Origin: Akkermansia sp.
GTDB taxonomy: Bacteria > Verrucomicrobiota > Verrucomicrobiia > Verrucomicrobiales > Akkermansiaceae
Reading direction: 5' to 3'
Length of the DNA: 9,506 bases
NCBI GenBank assembly: GCA_020047775.1
Contig: JAIFNK010000081.1
Coordinates: 1 to 9,506 of the forward strand
Part shown: positions 1 to 6,523 of the stretch, one piece after another
Numbering within the stretch: the stretch's first letter is position 1
Layout of the letters: each line of letters begins with the position of its first letter
The notes under the pieces: model-generated
Told to the model about the DNA's origin: nothing
Database searches by the model: none
Seen by the model: only the letters and a program-made list of their open reading frames with translations
Program-made: the position numbers and the translations under genes

Positions 1-1041
1 TTGCACCTCGCCGGTCTCCATGCTGCCGACGAACTGGACGGTGCGCACCCTGCCGCTGGTTTCAACGAAGAATCGAACGGTTAGAAATCCAGGGGTGATG
101 AAATCGCGGTGACGCACGCAGTTGCGCTGCCATTCCTGCTCCACGGCGCGGCTGATGCTGGCCTGATAGCGGCCGAGCGGCGAGTCCACCACGTCGAGGG
201 CGCTGCGGCCGGTGCGCGAGATGGATCCGACGATGGCGGTCTTGCGCTGATAGCCGCTGAACGCCGGGTCGTTCACGGACTTGGCGGCGGCGGGTTTCGG
301 CTGCTCGGAAGGCGTCGGTGCGGGGTTTCCCTGTTGGGGATTTTTCGGAGGGGTGGGCTTGATTTCGTCCGTTTCAGACACCTCTTTCGGGACCGGGACG
401 TCGACGGGGGTTGGCCCTTGCATCAGCTCATCGCGTGGCGGAGGAGCGGACTTGGAGTCGTCGGTGCCGGGAGCCTCCGGCTGTTCTCCGGGAGTGGTTG
501 TGTCGGCGAGTGTCGGATCCGGAGCGGGTGCCGGGGGAGTTGGCATCAGCGGTTGGGACTCCTCTTTGGCCTTGGCGGATGGATTGCTGGCGAGGCTACC
601 GTCCTGATAGCGGCTCTCGGTGGTTTCCAGGTCATCGCTGCTTTTCGGCGGGACCCCGGCCTGCGAGAGAAGCGGTGGAGCGCCGGGATCCGGGGTCCGG
701 TCGCTCGTCGCCTGGGTGTCACGCTCGCCAATGAACGCCGGAGTTTCGGGGGGCGGCGCGGCTTGGTCCGCACTGGTCCGGGAAAACGACGGCTTGGCTG
801 GACGCGCCGGCGGTGACTCCGGGGTCGATTGGGAGACTGCGACATCGGGGAAAATCATCACCGTGTTTTCCGCAGAGGGTGCCGGGGAGGGAACCGGGTG
901 GCTTTGGCGGTATTGCCGGGATTTCATGGACGCGAAGCCCGCAAGCGCCAAAATCGCCAGATTCAGCAACAAGGACAGCATGAGCGCGACCGCCCAAAGG
1001 CGACCGTCCCCCCGCCGTCCGGATGATGCTGGTAAACTCAT
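1..1041 (-). CDS. TonB/TolA-like membrane-anchored protein (C-terminus cut by window edge)
   Basis: An open frame runs from an ATG at 1041 to the left edge, giving 347 residues without a stop. Residues 1-14 are basic (SGRRGDGR), and 15-37 form one hydrophobic membrane segment (LWAVALMLSLLLNLAILALA). About 48-270 is a low-complexity linker rich in Pro, Ala, Glu and Ser. From about 290 a folded region begins (GRYQASISRAVEQEW, then LTVRFFVETSGRVRTVQFVG). This matches the pattern of TonB/TolA C-terminal domains, where a helix is followed by beta-strands with a turn before the last strand. The layout of anchor, Pro-rich spacer and C-terminal domain is that of proteins transmitting ion-gradient energy from the inner membrane across the periplasm. 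Its partners (ExbBD or TolQR) are not in the window, so TonB versus TolA is unresolved. It is divergent from ilvB. An AAGGT lies about 14 nt upstream of the start, too far for a convincing ribosome site. The reading frame is firm; the family is inferred. Confidence 0.75.
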   Translation of the reverse strand, partial: MSLPASSGRRGDGRLWAVALMLSLLLNLAILALAGFASMKSRQYRQSHPVPSPAPSAENTVMIFPDVAVSQSTPESPPARPAKPSFSRTSADQAAPPPETPAFIGERDTQATSDRTPDPGAPPLLSQAGVPPKSSDDLETTESRYQDGSLASNPSAKAKEESQPLMPTPPAPAPDPTLADTTTPGEQPEAPGTDDSKSAPPPRDELMQGPTPVDVPVPKEVSETDEIKPTPPKNPQQGNPAPTPSEQPKPAAAKSVNDPAFSGYQRKTAIVGSISRTGRSALDVVDSPLGRYQASISRAVEQEWQRNCVRHRDFITPGFLTVRFFVETSGRVRTVQFVGSMETGEVQ

Positions 1042-1274
1042 TGGCAACGTCGAAAACCTTGTCGGAAATCACTACGGACGCAATCCGGGAAATTCCGCCG
1101 TCCACGGACGACGGAGTTTTGAAATCAATGCCGGCGGTTTGATCGATTTAGCGGAAAATCGACAAAGTTCACGACGCCCTTGCTGATTTTTTTAGGATGT
1201 TGTCGAAAAATCGCCAATTTTTGATTGATCTGAACTCGATGATACCTCAAGTTTCGCCCTCAACCCGCATTTTC
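1042..1274. other. Divergent intergenic region between the TonB-like gene and ilvB
   Basis: This stretch must carry the promoters of both divergent genes. It is clearly more AT-rich than the flanking coding DNA from about 1112 onward. I see no -35/-10 pair close to consensus in either direction. A short dyad (cgtcc-ac-ggacg, 1099-1110) is the only symmetric element. The ilvB frame stays open back to an ATG at 1197, but 1197-1274 uses codons (TTG, ATT, ATA, AAT) unlike the rest of ilvB, so I treat it as leader rather than coding. No attenuator hairpin or leader peptide rich in Leu/Ile/Val codons could be identified. Confidence 0.45.
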
Positions 1275-3002
1275 ATGAGCAAAAATCAAATGGACGGCGC
1301 ACAAGCGCTCATCAAGACTCTCGATGACCTCGGCATCGAATACATCTTCGGCTACTCCGGCGGAGCGGCGATTCCTATCTTCGACGCGCTCGAGACGGTC
1401 AAGACCAAGATGAAGTTCATCCTCGTCCGCCACGAACAAGGAGCCGTGCACATGGCGGATGGTTACGCCCGCGCCACCGGTCGCCCGGCCGCCGTGCTCG
1501 TCACATCCGGCCCCGGTGCGGGCAACACCGTCACCGGCCTGATGACCGCGATGATGGACTCCGTTCCGATGCTCGTGATCACCGGCCAGACGGTGACCTG
1601 GATGCTCGGCAAGGACGCGTTCCAGGAGGCCGACATTTTCGGCATCACCATCCCGGTGGTGAAGCACAACTATCTGGTGAAGGACACCAACGCCCTGCCG
1701 CGGATCGCCCGCGAGGCCTATCACATCGCCACCACCGGCCGCCCCGGTCCGGTGCTCATCGACGTGCCGAAGGACATTTCCCAAGGCCCGTTCTCCGGTG
1801 AGATGAACCCGCCGTTCAATCTCCCCGGCTACGATCCGTCGAGCGCCTTTGAAATCTGCCCGAAGGCCGTCAAGCGCGCCGCCGAGATGATCGCCATGGC
1901 CAAGCGCCCGGTGATCCTCGCCGGCCAAGGCTGCATGATCGCCCGCGCCGACAAGGAGCTCATGCACCTCGCGGAAACCCTCAATTGCCCCGTCACTTCG
2001 ACACTGCTCGGCAAGGGCGTTTTCCCGGAAAACCACCCGCTCTCGCTCGGCATGCTCGGCATGCACGGCACCGCCTATGCGAACAAGGCGATGGTCGAGT
2101 GCGATCTGCTCATCAACGTCGGCTCGCGCTTCGACGACCGGATCATCGGCCAACCGTCGAAATTCTGCGCCACCGCCAACATCATCCACATCGACATCGA
2201 CCCTGCGGAAATGGGCAAAATGGTGCGTGCCCACGTCGAAATCGTCGGCGACGCCAAGGCCGCGCTCACCGAGATCAACGAAAAAATCGGCCCGCTTGAA
2301 ACGACCGAGTGGATCGCAAAACTCGACGGCTACAAGAAGAAGTATCCCCTCACTTATAAGAAACAGGGCGGCCTCCGCATGCAGCAGGTCATCGACGAAC
2401 TCTATCAACTCACCGAGGGCAAGGCCATCGTCTCCACCGACGTGGGCCAGCACCAGATGTGGGCGGCGCAATTCTACAAGAACCACGAGTCCTATCACTG
2501 GCTCTCGTCCGGCGGTGCCGGCACCATGGGCTTCGGCTTCCCGGCCGCCATCGGCGCGCAGCTCGCCTGCCCGGATAAAATGGTTATTTCCATCTCCGGC
2601 GACGGCGGATTCCAGATGACCTTGTTCGAACTCGCCACCGCCGCGATCCACAAGCTGCCGATCAAGATCGTCGTGCTCAACAACCACTACCTCGGCATGG
2701 TCCGCCAGTGGCAGGAACTGTTCTACGAAGACCGCACCTCCGGCGTGGACCTCATCGGCAATCCGGATTTCTGCAAGCTCGCCGCCGCCTACGGCATCCC
2801 GTCCGTCCACATCAAGCGCCCGGCCGATGTCACCAAGCAGTTGGAAAAAGCCCTCGCCTACAACGACGGCCCCATCCTCATCCACGCCGAATGCGTCAAA
2901 ACCGACAACGTCTTCCCGATGATCCCCGCCGGGGCCGCGCTCGAAGACATGATCACCGAAGCGCCGAAAACCAAGATGGCCAAACCCGTCGGGTCCACGT
3001 GA
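1275..3002 (+). CDS. ilvB: Acetohydroxyacid (acetolactate) synthase, large catalytic subunit
   Basis: ThDP-dependent enzyme joining two pyruvates to acetolactate, or pyruvate and 2-oxobutyrate to acetohydroxybutyrate; first committed step of Val/Leu/Ile synthesis, cytoplasmic. The product is 575 residues, normal for the family. The N-terminal ThDP domain has [15 protein letters not shown] and [16 protein letters not shown], with the catalytic Glu at about residue 54. The mid region has [14 protein letters not shown]. The C-terminal ThDP-binding motif runs from GDGG (442-445) to NN (469-470), followed by [11 protein letters not shown]. At the sulfonylurea-site proline of plant enzymes (GQVP) this protein has Val (GQTVT); non-proline residues there are common in bacteria. 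Start choice: the frame is open from 1197, but residues homologous to the family begin just after the ATG at 1275 and codon use changes there. No Shine-Dalgarno precedes either start. ilvN follows 122 bp downstream. Confidence 0.96.
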   Translation: MSKNQMDGAQALIKTLDDLGIEYIFGYSGGAAIPIFDALETVKTKMKFILVRHEQGAVHMADGYARATGRPAAVLVTSGPGAGNTVTGLMTAMMDSVPMLVITGQTVTWMLGKDAFQEADIFGITIPVVKHNYLVKDTNALPRIAREAYHIATTGRPGPVLIDVPKDISQGPFSGEMNPPFNLPGYDPSSAFEICPKAVKRAAEMIAMAKRPVILAGQGCMIARADKELMHLAETLNCPVTSTLLGKGVFPENHPLSLGMLGMHGTAYANKAMVECDLLINVGSRFDDRIIGQPSKFCATANIIHIDIDPAEMGKMVRAHVEIVGDAKAALTEINEKIGPLETTEWIAKLDGYKKKYPLTYKKQGGLRMQQVIDELYQLTEGKAIVSTDVGQHQMWAAQFYKNHESYHWLSSGGAGTMGFGFPAAIGAQLACPDKMVISISGDGGFQMTLFELATAAIHKLPIKIVVLNNHYLGMVRQWQELFYEDRTSGVDLIGNPDFCKLAAAYGIPSVHIKRPADVTKQLEKALAYNDGPILIHAECVKTDNVFPMIPAGAALEDMITEAPKTKMAKPVGST

Positions 3003-3016
3003 TGAAACAAGTGCCG

Positions 3017-3100
3017 AGTGATCAGTGAGCAGTGATCAGATAAGATTTCAGCTCACGTCGCTCTCTCCGCTTCCATCTCTTCCTCTGCTCACTGATTACT
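3017..3100. repeat. Inverted-repeat element inside the ilvB-ilvN gap
   Basis: The left arm agtgatcagtgagcag (3017-3032) pairs with ctgctcactgattact (3085-3100) over 16 bp with one G-U, around a 52-nt loop. The same words recur nearby: gcagtgatcag follows directly at 3029-3039, and actgatcact (3098-3107) is the exact reverse complement of 3017-3026. The gap is therefore built from permutations of a TGATCAGT-like word. It lies 14 bp after the ilvB stop and is AT-richer than the genes. It could form a stem in the ilvBN message, or be a dispersed intergenic repeat; no T-tract follows the stem, so an intrinsic terminator is unlikely. Confidence 0.7.
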
Positions 3101-3124
3101 GATCACTTTCAACTTCTTTTCCCC

Positions 3125-3667
3125 ATGCCCACCATCGTCACCACCGACACACCCGTCCCGGCCCCCGCTGTCCCGCGCGGCCCGACCCACACGCTCTCCG
3201 TGCTCGTCAGCAACGAGCCCGGCGTGCTGATGCGGATCTGCCAGGTCTTCTCCCGCCGCGGCTTCAACATCGACTCGCTCGTCGTCTCGGAAGGCCGCAA
3301 TGCGAATTTCTCCCGCATGACCATCGGCATCTCCGGTGATCCGCAGGGGCTTTCGCAAATCATCATGCAAGTCGGCAAGCTCATCGACGTGATCCATTGC
3401 TCGGAGCACACCGACGCCGACGCCGTCGTCAAGGAGCTCATCATGGTCAAGTTCCTCGCCAGCGAGTCCCAACAGACGCAGGCGCTGCAAATCATCGAGC
3501 ACTTCGGCGGCAAGACCGTCGATCTCTCGCCCACCTCGATGATCGCGCTCGTGTCCGGAAATTCCTCCAAGATCGACGCCGCTATCAGCATGTTCTCGCA
3601 GTTTGAAATCATCGAGACCGTGCGCACCGGCAAGGTCGTGATGGCCCGCGGCGAACAGCCGACGTGA
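3125..3667 (+). CDS. ilvN: Acetohydroxyacid synthase, small regulatory subunit
   Basis: Regulatory partner of IlvB; binding of branched-chain amino acids (usually valine) to its ACT domains gives feedback inhibition, and it also stimulates catalysis. The 180-residue product has a Pro/Thr/Val-rich lead of about 20 residues not typical of the family core. An ACT domain follows at about 23-97 (HTLSVLVSNEPGVLMRICQVF, then RRGFNIDSL), and a C-terminal small-subunit domain at about 105-176 (ELIMVKF, EHFGGKTVDLS, ALVSGNSSKIDA). The length fits the long bacterial form (IlvH/IlvN of about 160-180 aa). The ATG at 3125 is preceded by a pyrimidine run (cttcttttcccc) rather than a Shine-Dalgarno. It is probably co-transcribed with ilvB. 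It ends 17 bp from the convergent pgsA stop, with no visible terminator between them. Confidence 0.95.
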   Translation: MPTIVTTDTPVPAPAVPRGPTHTLSVLVSNEPGVLMRICQVFSRRGFNIDSLVVSEGRNANFSRMTIGISGDPQGLSQIIMQVGKLIDVIHCSEHTDADAVVKELIMVKFLASESQQTQALQIIEHFGGKTVDLSPTSMIALVSGNSSKIDAAISMFSQFEIIETVRTGKVVMARGEQPT

Positions 3668-3684
3668 TTCGGGTCATCATGCGC

Positions 3685-4263
3685 TCAAGCCGCCTGCCCC
3701 CGCAGGATGCGCTGGCCTTGCCGGATGTAGGCGACGCTTGACCAGACCGTGAAGAACGCTGCGAGGAGGCAGGGATAAAGCGGCGGAAACACGGTCACTC
3801 GCAGCATCACCCAGCCAATCGCGAACATCTGCGTGACGGTGCAGACCTTGCCCGACCAATGCGGCACGAACCGGACTTCACGGTGATGATTCCACAGAAT
3901 GCGGATGCCGCCGAGGATGATGCAGTCGCGCAGAATCACGATGGCGGCGAACCACAGCGGCAGGCGCCAACCCGGTGAACCCCAATCGACGAGCGAAAGC
4001 GTGATGACTCCGGCAAGCAGCAGCGCCTTGTCCGCGATCGGGTCGATGAACGCACCGAATTTCGAAATTTGATTGAAGTGCCGGGCAATCCAGCCATCGA
4101 CCCCGTCAGTCCCTGCGGCAAACACAAAAACCCCAAGCGCCCACCAGCGCAGCGCTTCCACCGGTTGGCCGCTCGTCACGGTTTGCCCGTAGTAAAATGC
4201 CAGTACGACATAAACCGGCACGAGGCAGATCCGGGCGATGGTGATTTTACTGGCGAACGTCAC
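3685..4263 (-). CDS. pgsA: CDP-alcohol phosphatidyltransferase, probably phosphatidylglycerophosphate synthase
   Basis: Integral membrane enzyme of phospholipid synthesis, moving a phosphatidyl group from CDP-diacylglycerol to an alcohol, probably glycerol 3-phosphate. The 192-residue product has the full family signature D-x2-DG-x2-AR-x8-G-x3-D-x3-D: D53, D56-G57, A60-R61, G70, D74 and D78. These residues bind the divalent metals and the CDP group. The N-terminus SKITIARI resembles the PgsA start (NxLTxxR). Hydrophobic segments are visible at about 12-25, 41-50, 80-93, 102-118 and 145-180. The start is a GTG at 4263, since no in-frame ATG gives the conserved N-terminus. A 6-bp stem (cgactc/gagtcg, 4263-4284) reaches the first base of this start codon. 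The acceptor alcohol is inferred from length and N-terminus; phosphatidylserine or cardiolipin synthase of the same fold is less likely. Confidence 0.88.
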   Translation of the reverse strand: MTFASKITIARICLVPVYVVLAFYYGQTVTSGQPVEALRWWALGVFVFAAGTDGVDGWIARHFNQISKFGAFIDPIADKALLLAGVITLSLVDWGSPGWRLPLWFAAIVILRDCIILGGIRILWNHHREVRFVPHWSGKVCTVTQMFAIGWVMLRVTVFPPLYPCLLAAFFTVWSSVAYIRQGQRILRGQAA

Positions 4264-4284
4264 GACTCAAAGAAAGCAGAGTCG
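4263..4284 (-). other. Small stem-loop touching the pgsA start codon
   Basis: On the plus strand cgactc (4263-4268) pairs with gagtcg (4279-4284) around a 10-nt A-rich loop. On the pgsA message the stem ends at the G of the GTG start. Such a structure could modulate initiation, but six base pairs arise easily by chance in GC-rich DNA, and no known regulator motif is recognised. Confidence 0.3.
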
Positions 4285-4317
4285 CCCGTCACACGAAACA
4301 CGAAACTTTCCGCTCCC

Positions 4318-4424
4318 GGACCGCGAGTCTCCCGACTCGCAGCGAAAGGACCGCCAAAGGCAAGGCGGCGTTGGCCTCGGCCCTTTGGCATCTCTTTCTC
4401 GGCGCGTCTGGAGACACGCGGTCC
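4318..4424. repeat. 107-bp palindromic element (REP/MITE-like)
   Basis: The first 43 bases (4318-4360) match the reverse complement of the last 43 (4382-4424) at 34 positions without any gap. The outer 23 bases match at 20 positions. The ends are ggaccgcg and cgcggtcc, and the inner end of the arms is gccaaagg/cctttggc. The central loop is 21 nt (4361-4381). The left arm also holds its own perfect hairpin (gcgagtc-tccc-gactcgc, 4323-4340). The element lies 5 bp after the lipoprotein stop and 54 bp before the pgsA start, both on the minus strand. It is non-coding and may fold in RNA as a terminator-like or processing structure. The size and long imperfect inverted repeat suggest a MITE or REP/BIME family; no target-site duplication is obvious. 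Confidence 0.75.
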
Positions 4425-4429
4425 GCCGC

Positions 4430-4630
4430 TCAATAAACCGGAGCGTTGGCATCTTCCACCACTGCATCTTCCACCACTGCATCTTGCACCACTGCATCTT
4501 CCACCACTTCGCCCTCCTGAAGTTTCCCCTGAATCCAAAAATAGCCCTCCTTGGTGTCGCGACCAAGACCAATGAGGGTGTTACAGGAGTTCAGAGCAAA
4601 CAGCGACACGATCCCGACCAACAATTTCAT
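4430..4630 (-). CDS. Small entericidin-like lipoprotein with pentapeptide-repeat tail
   Basis: This 66-residue protein starts [16 protein letters not shown], a short lipoprotein signal with a lipobox-like LNSC and the lipidated cysteine at 16. The mature start [14 protein letters not shown] resembles EcnA/EcnB entericidins (CNTxxGxGxD), small membrane lipoproteins of uncertain role (stress or cell-lysis related in enterobacteria). After residue 41 comes a tail of four acidic pentapeptides, [20 protein letters not shown], then NAPVY. That tail is not an entericidin feature and comes from a 15-bp tandem repeat. The ATG at 4630 is the only start giving a signal peptide; no Shine-Dalgarno is seen. 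A 7-bp inverted repeat (ttcgggt/acccgaa, 4633-4657) lies just upstream of the start. The frame is supported by signal, lipobox and family resemblance; function is inferred. Confidence 0.8.
   Translation of the reverse strand: MKLLVGIVSLFALNSCNTLIGLGRDTKEGYFWIQGKLQEGEVVEDAVVQDAVVEDAVVEDANAPVY
4449..4508. repeat. Four tandem 15-bp repeats inside the lipoprotein gene
   Basis: The unit gcatcttccaccact occurs four times head to tail with a single substitution in the third copy (cttgc for cttcc). On the minus strand it encodes VVEDA, and the variant copy changes Glu to Gln. The 15-bp period keeps the frame whatever the copy number, so gain or loss of units would lengthen or shorten the tail without disrupting the protein. 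Near identity of the copies suggests recent expansion. Confidence 0.95.
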
Positions 4631-4689
4631 GGTTCGGGTTTATCGTTCCGACCCGAATCCGGAAAGCCAAAATCAGGCAATCCTAATCA

Positions 4690-4705
4690 TCTCGACCGGT
4701 CGAGA
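4690..4705. promoter_or_regulatory. 16-bp perfect palindrome between the lipoprotein and rpmJ genes
   Basis: The sequence tctcgaccggtcgaga is its own reverse complement with no spacer. It lies 60 bp upstream of the lipoprotein ATG and 120 bp upstream of the rpmJ ATG, in the divergent intergenic region. A full 16-bp palindrome is compatible with a dimeric repressor or activator site, but no known operator is recognised. Confidence 0.45.
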
Positions 4706-4748
4706 ACACCGGCGGACGACAGGAATCGTTTTTCAGCCGAAAAATGGC

Positions 4749-4776
4749 TTTACAAGGCAGGGCGGGTGGCTAGTTT
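4749..4776 (+). promoter_or_regulatory. Possible sigma70-type promoter of rpmJ
   Basis: TTTACA (4749-4754) and TAGTTT (4771-4776) are separated by 16 bp and lie 50 bp upstream of the rpmJ start. The -35 matches consensus at 4 of 6 positions; the -10 also matches only partly. Position and orientation fit; the match is not strong enough to be certain. Confidence 0.35.
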
Positions 4777-4825
4777 TCGCCCCCCGGCGGCGCGTGCCAC
4801 CACTTATCTTCACCAATCCATCGCC

Positions 4826-4987
4826 ATGAAAGTTCTCTCATCCCTCGCCTCCGCCAAACGCCGTCACGCAGATTGCCAAGTGGTGAAACGCAAAGGAACG
4901 GTTTACGTGATCTGCAAATCGAACCCGAAATTCAAGGCCCGCCAAGGCGCGACCGCTGGAACCCGGCTCTCGAAAAAAGGTCTCTAA
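4826..4987 (+). CDS. rpmJ: 50S ribosomal protein L36, zinc-independent type with C-terminal extension
   Basis: Smallest protein of the large ribosomal subunit, binding 23S rRNA. The 53-residue product starts [20 protein letters not shown] and continues [20 protein letters not shown], a textbook match to the alternative L36 form (YkgO/RpmJ2-like). The zinc-binding form has a C-x2-C...C-x4-H cluster. Here only Cys17 and Cys30 remain, so it probably does not bind zinc. The family usually ends near ARQG (residue 41); here twelve more residues follow ([12 protein letters not shown]). The open frame extends far upstream, but homology starts exactly at the ATG at 4826. There is no Shine-Dalgarno; the leader is tatcttcaccaatccatcgcc-like and A/C/T-rich. 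The gene stands alone with its own terminator. Confidence 0.95.
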   Translation: MKVLSSLASAKRRHADCQVVKRKGTVYVICKSNPKFKARQGATAGTRLSKKGL

Positions 4988-5015
4988 TCGACCTGCTGTC
5001 CATTCTTCTCGAATC

Positions 5016-5039
5016 AAGCGACCTCCGGGTCGCTTTTTT
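5016..5039 (+). terminator. Intrinsic terminator of rpmJ
   Basis: A perfect 8-bp stem aagcgacc (5016-5023)/ggtcgctt (5028-5035) with loop tccg is followed by a run of six T (5034-5039). It is 28 bp after the rpmJ stop. The last T is also the first base of the convergent tcdA stop codon complement, so the terminator sits exactly between the two converging genes. On the minus strand the stem has no T-run, so it should work only for rpmJ. Confidence 0.9.
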
Positions 5040-5836
5040 CATGCCCGGGCGGCGATCTTGTCCAGCACCCGGCCGGCGGCGATCAACCCGAAGCTGGCGA
5101 TGAGATGCGCCGCGGAGCCGAATCCCGAAGCGCAATTCAGCCGCAGCGAGATTTCCTCCGGTGCGTCCTTGGAAACCGTCCCGCCGCAGTGGGAATACCA
5201 CGGTGCCTCGTCGGAATAAACCGCGTCGATGCCGAACAGGATCGGCTCCTTGCCACGCGTGTTTTTCGGGAACCCGAAATCATTGCGCAGGCCGCGGCGG
5301 AGCTGGAGCAGCAGCGGATCCATCCCGCTGTAGGCCAGATCGGTCACCCGGATGCGCGTCGGATCGCGCCGACCACCCGCGCCGCCGCAGGTGATGGCGT
5401 AGATCCCCCGCTTGTGGCACTCGGCGATGAGCAGCGACTTGTGGCGGGCGTAGTCGATCGCATCGATCACCGCATCGAAACCGGCGTCGAGGATTTCCGC
5501 AGCGGACTTCTCGTTGAAAAACTTCGGCACGATCTGGATGTCGCAGCCGGGGTGGATGGCCAGCGCGCGATCGGCCATCGCATCGGTTTTCTGGCGGCCG
5601 ATCTGCCCGTCCATCGCGTGGAGTTGGCGGTTCACGTTGGTGATGCAGATTTCATCCAGATCCACGAGCGTCAGGTGGCCAATGCCGGACCGCGCCAGTG
5701 ATTCCACCGCCCACGACCCGACGCCGCCGACACCGATCACCGCGACACGCGAGGTGAGAAAACGATCCAACGCCACCTGCCCGTAAAGCCGGGCGATCCC
5801 GCCGAAACGATGTTGGGTGGATTCAATGTCGGACAC
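5039..5836 (-). CDS. tcdA: tRNA threonylcarbamoyladenosine dehydratase
   Basis: ThiF/E1-like enzyme that uses ATP to cyclise t6A at position 37 of ANN-decoding tRNAs to ct6A, improving decoding (formerly YgdL/CsdL). The 265-residue length matches E. coli TcdA (268). Visible landmarks: HRFGGIARLYG (9-19), Rossmann ATP-binding GVGGVGSW (35-42), DLDEICITNVNRQ (59-71), the VIDAID segment (123-128), GGAGG (151-155) and the C-terminal NCASGFG (234-240), all as in the family. The start is a GTG at 5836; it gives MSDIESTQHRFGG, and no in-frame ATG lies between it and the conserved start region. No Shine-Dalgarno. Its usual sulfur-relay partners (CsdA/CsdE) are not nearby. It lies 84 bp downstream of the esterase remnant on the same strand, and converges on rpmJ. 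Confidence 0.96.
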   Translation of the reverse strand: MSDIESTQHRFGGIARLYGQVALDRFLTSRVAVIGVGGVGSWAVESLARSGIGHLTLVDLDEICITNVNRQLHAMDGQIGRQKTDAMADRALAIHPGCDIQIVPKFFNEKSAAEILDAGFDAVIDAIDYARHKSLLIAECHKRGIYAITCGGAGGRRDPTRIRVTDLAYSGMDPLLLQLRRGLRNDFGFPKNTRGKEPILFGIDAVYSDEAPWYSHCGGTVSKDAPEEISLRLNCASGFGSAAHLIASFGLIAAGRVLDKIAARA

Positions 5837-5920
5837 GGCGGGGGTTTATGAAGCGGGTGGCGGAGAGTCACGACCCGAATGGGTGAAGGTGGATTAATTC
5901 CAAGGACCCAACTCCGCCCC

Positions 5921-6443
5921 TCAATACCCGCAGGTGCTGAAGGGCGAGGCGGCCAGGCCGTCCTTGTTGTAGAGGTTGCAGCCGGCCGGGTGCTGGGTGT
6001 AGGCGTAGCGCACGGCGACCGGTGCGCTGACGTCCTTGGAAGAAACCATTAGATTGGAGCCATCAATTTTGCCCTCCGCCCAGTGCCAGCTGCCGTCTTT
6101 CGCTTGAATCGACAACCACGGCATCGGCGCATCCGGAGTCGGCACCGGCGGCTCGTAGCCTTCCTTTTTCGCGAGCATCAGTCCGTGCTGCGCGTGCTCG
6201 AATTTCACGCGGATCTTGCCACCCTCGATCACCTGGCTTTTGTAGAGCGGGCCGCTCGGGACCACGTCTTTTTTCCCGTAGGCCTTGTTCAGCGCCCAGG
6301 CGCCCAATCGCAGGCCGACGTCGTATTTGTTCTTCGGGTGCTCCTTCTTCTCGCGTCTGTTGTTGGAACACCGCGTTGTCACCGAACGGACGTCCCATCC
6401 GGGCCGCCAGTTCCAGCGGGATCGGGGGGGGTCGGGAGTTCAT
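5921..6443 (-). pseudogene. Sialate O-acetylesterase / acetyl-xylan esterase family remnant with internal deletion and frameshift
   Basis: Two pieces of one family are visible in different frames. From an ATG at 6443, MNSRPPPIPLELAARMGRPF then GDNAVFQQQ (to 6357) looks like the start of SGNH-type sialate O-acetylesterases (usually a version of FGDNMVLQQ). After a short junction (6356-6341), the second frame from 6340 to 5921 reads HPKNKYDVGLRLGAWALNKA, GPLYKSQVIEGGKIRVKFEH, WHWAEGKIDGSNLMVSS, PVAVRYAYT, CNLYNKDGLAASPF and ends at TGA. This is the characteristic C-terminal part, starting at the His of the catalytic D-x-x-H. Full-length members are roughly 500-650 residues, so several hundred codons, including the catalytic Ser block, are missing. 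The catalytic Asp is also lost. A 153-codon frame from an ATG at 6382 could be translated but would lack a complete active site. It lies 80 bp downstream of the GH115 gene on the same strand, a sensible partner for deacetylating xylan. Confidence 0.82.
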
Positions 6444-6523
6444 GGGAGCGGTGCGATGGCGGAAGGATATCCTGTAGGTGAAGCAGCCACCGGGACGGAC
6501 CCGTGGGCGGGGATATGGGGAGG

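Noticed and set aside
109..1186. Several plus-strand open frames (to 235 codons) over the TonB-like gene
   Set aside because: They are rich in Gly/Arg with no domain, and lie antisense to a frame with a clean membrane anchor, Pro-rich linker and C-terminal domain.
1197..1274. In-frame 26-codon N-terminal extension of IlvB
   Set aside because: Codon use differs sharply from the gene and the residues lie outside family homology; no ribosome site supports the upstream ATG.
1422..1640. Val at the plant Pro197 herbicide-site position of IlvB as a sign of resistance selection
   Set aside because: Non-proline residues at this position are usual in bacterial enzymes, so it carries no special message.
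1260..2885. A 541-codon minus-strand open frame opposite ilvB
   Set aside because: It is a shadow produced by GC-rich codon use in ilvB; it is rich in His/Asp/Gly/Val with no recognisable domain.
3002..3028. Eight-codon frame MKQVPSDQ overlapping the ilvB stop
   Set aside because: It is too short, runs into the repeat element and has no ribosome site; probably incidental.
4449..4508. Possible CRISPR array
   Set aside because: The 15-bp units are directly adjacent with no spacers and encode a peptide repeat in frame.
4260..4572. Two overlapping minus-strand frames (92 and 101 codons) across the palindrome
   Set aside because: They translate the repeat and overlap the lipoprotein gene in other frames; there is no start signal or family resemblance.
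4238..4825. Long plus-strand frame upstream of and in frame with rpmJ
   Set aside because: It crosses the palindromic element and tandem repeat antisense to the lipoprotein gene; only the last 53 codons match L36.
6491..6511. Imperfect hairpin (ccaccggg...cccgtgg) after the GH115 stop as a terminator
   Set aside because: No T-run follows in either direction and the stem has a bulge.
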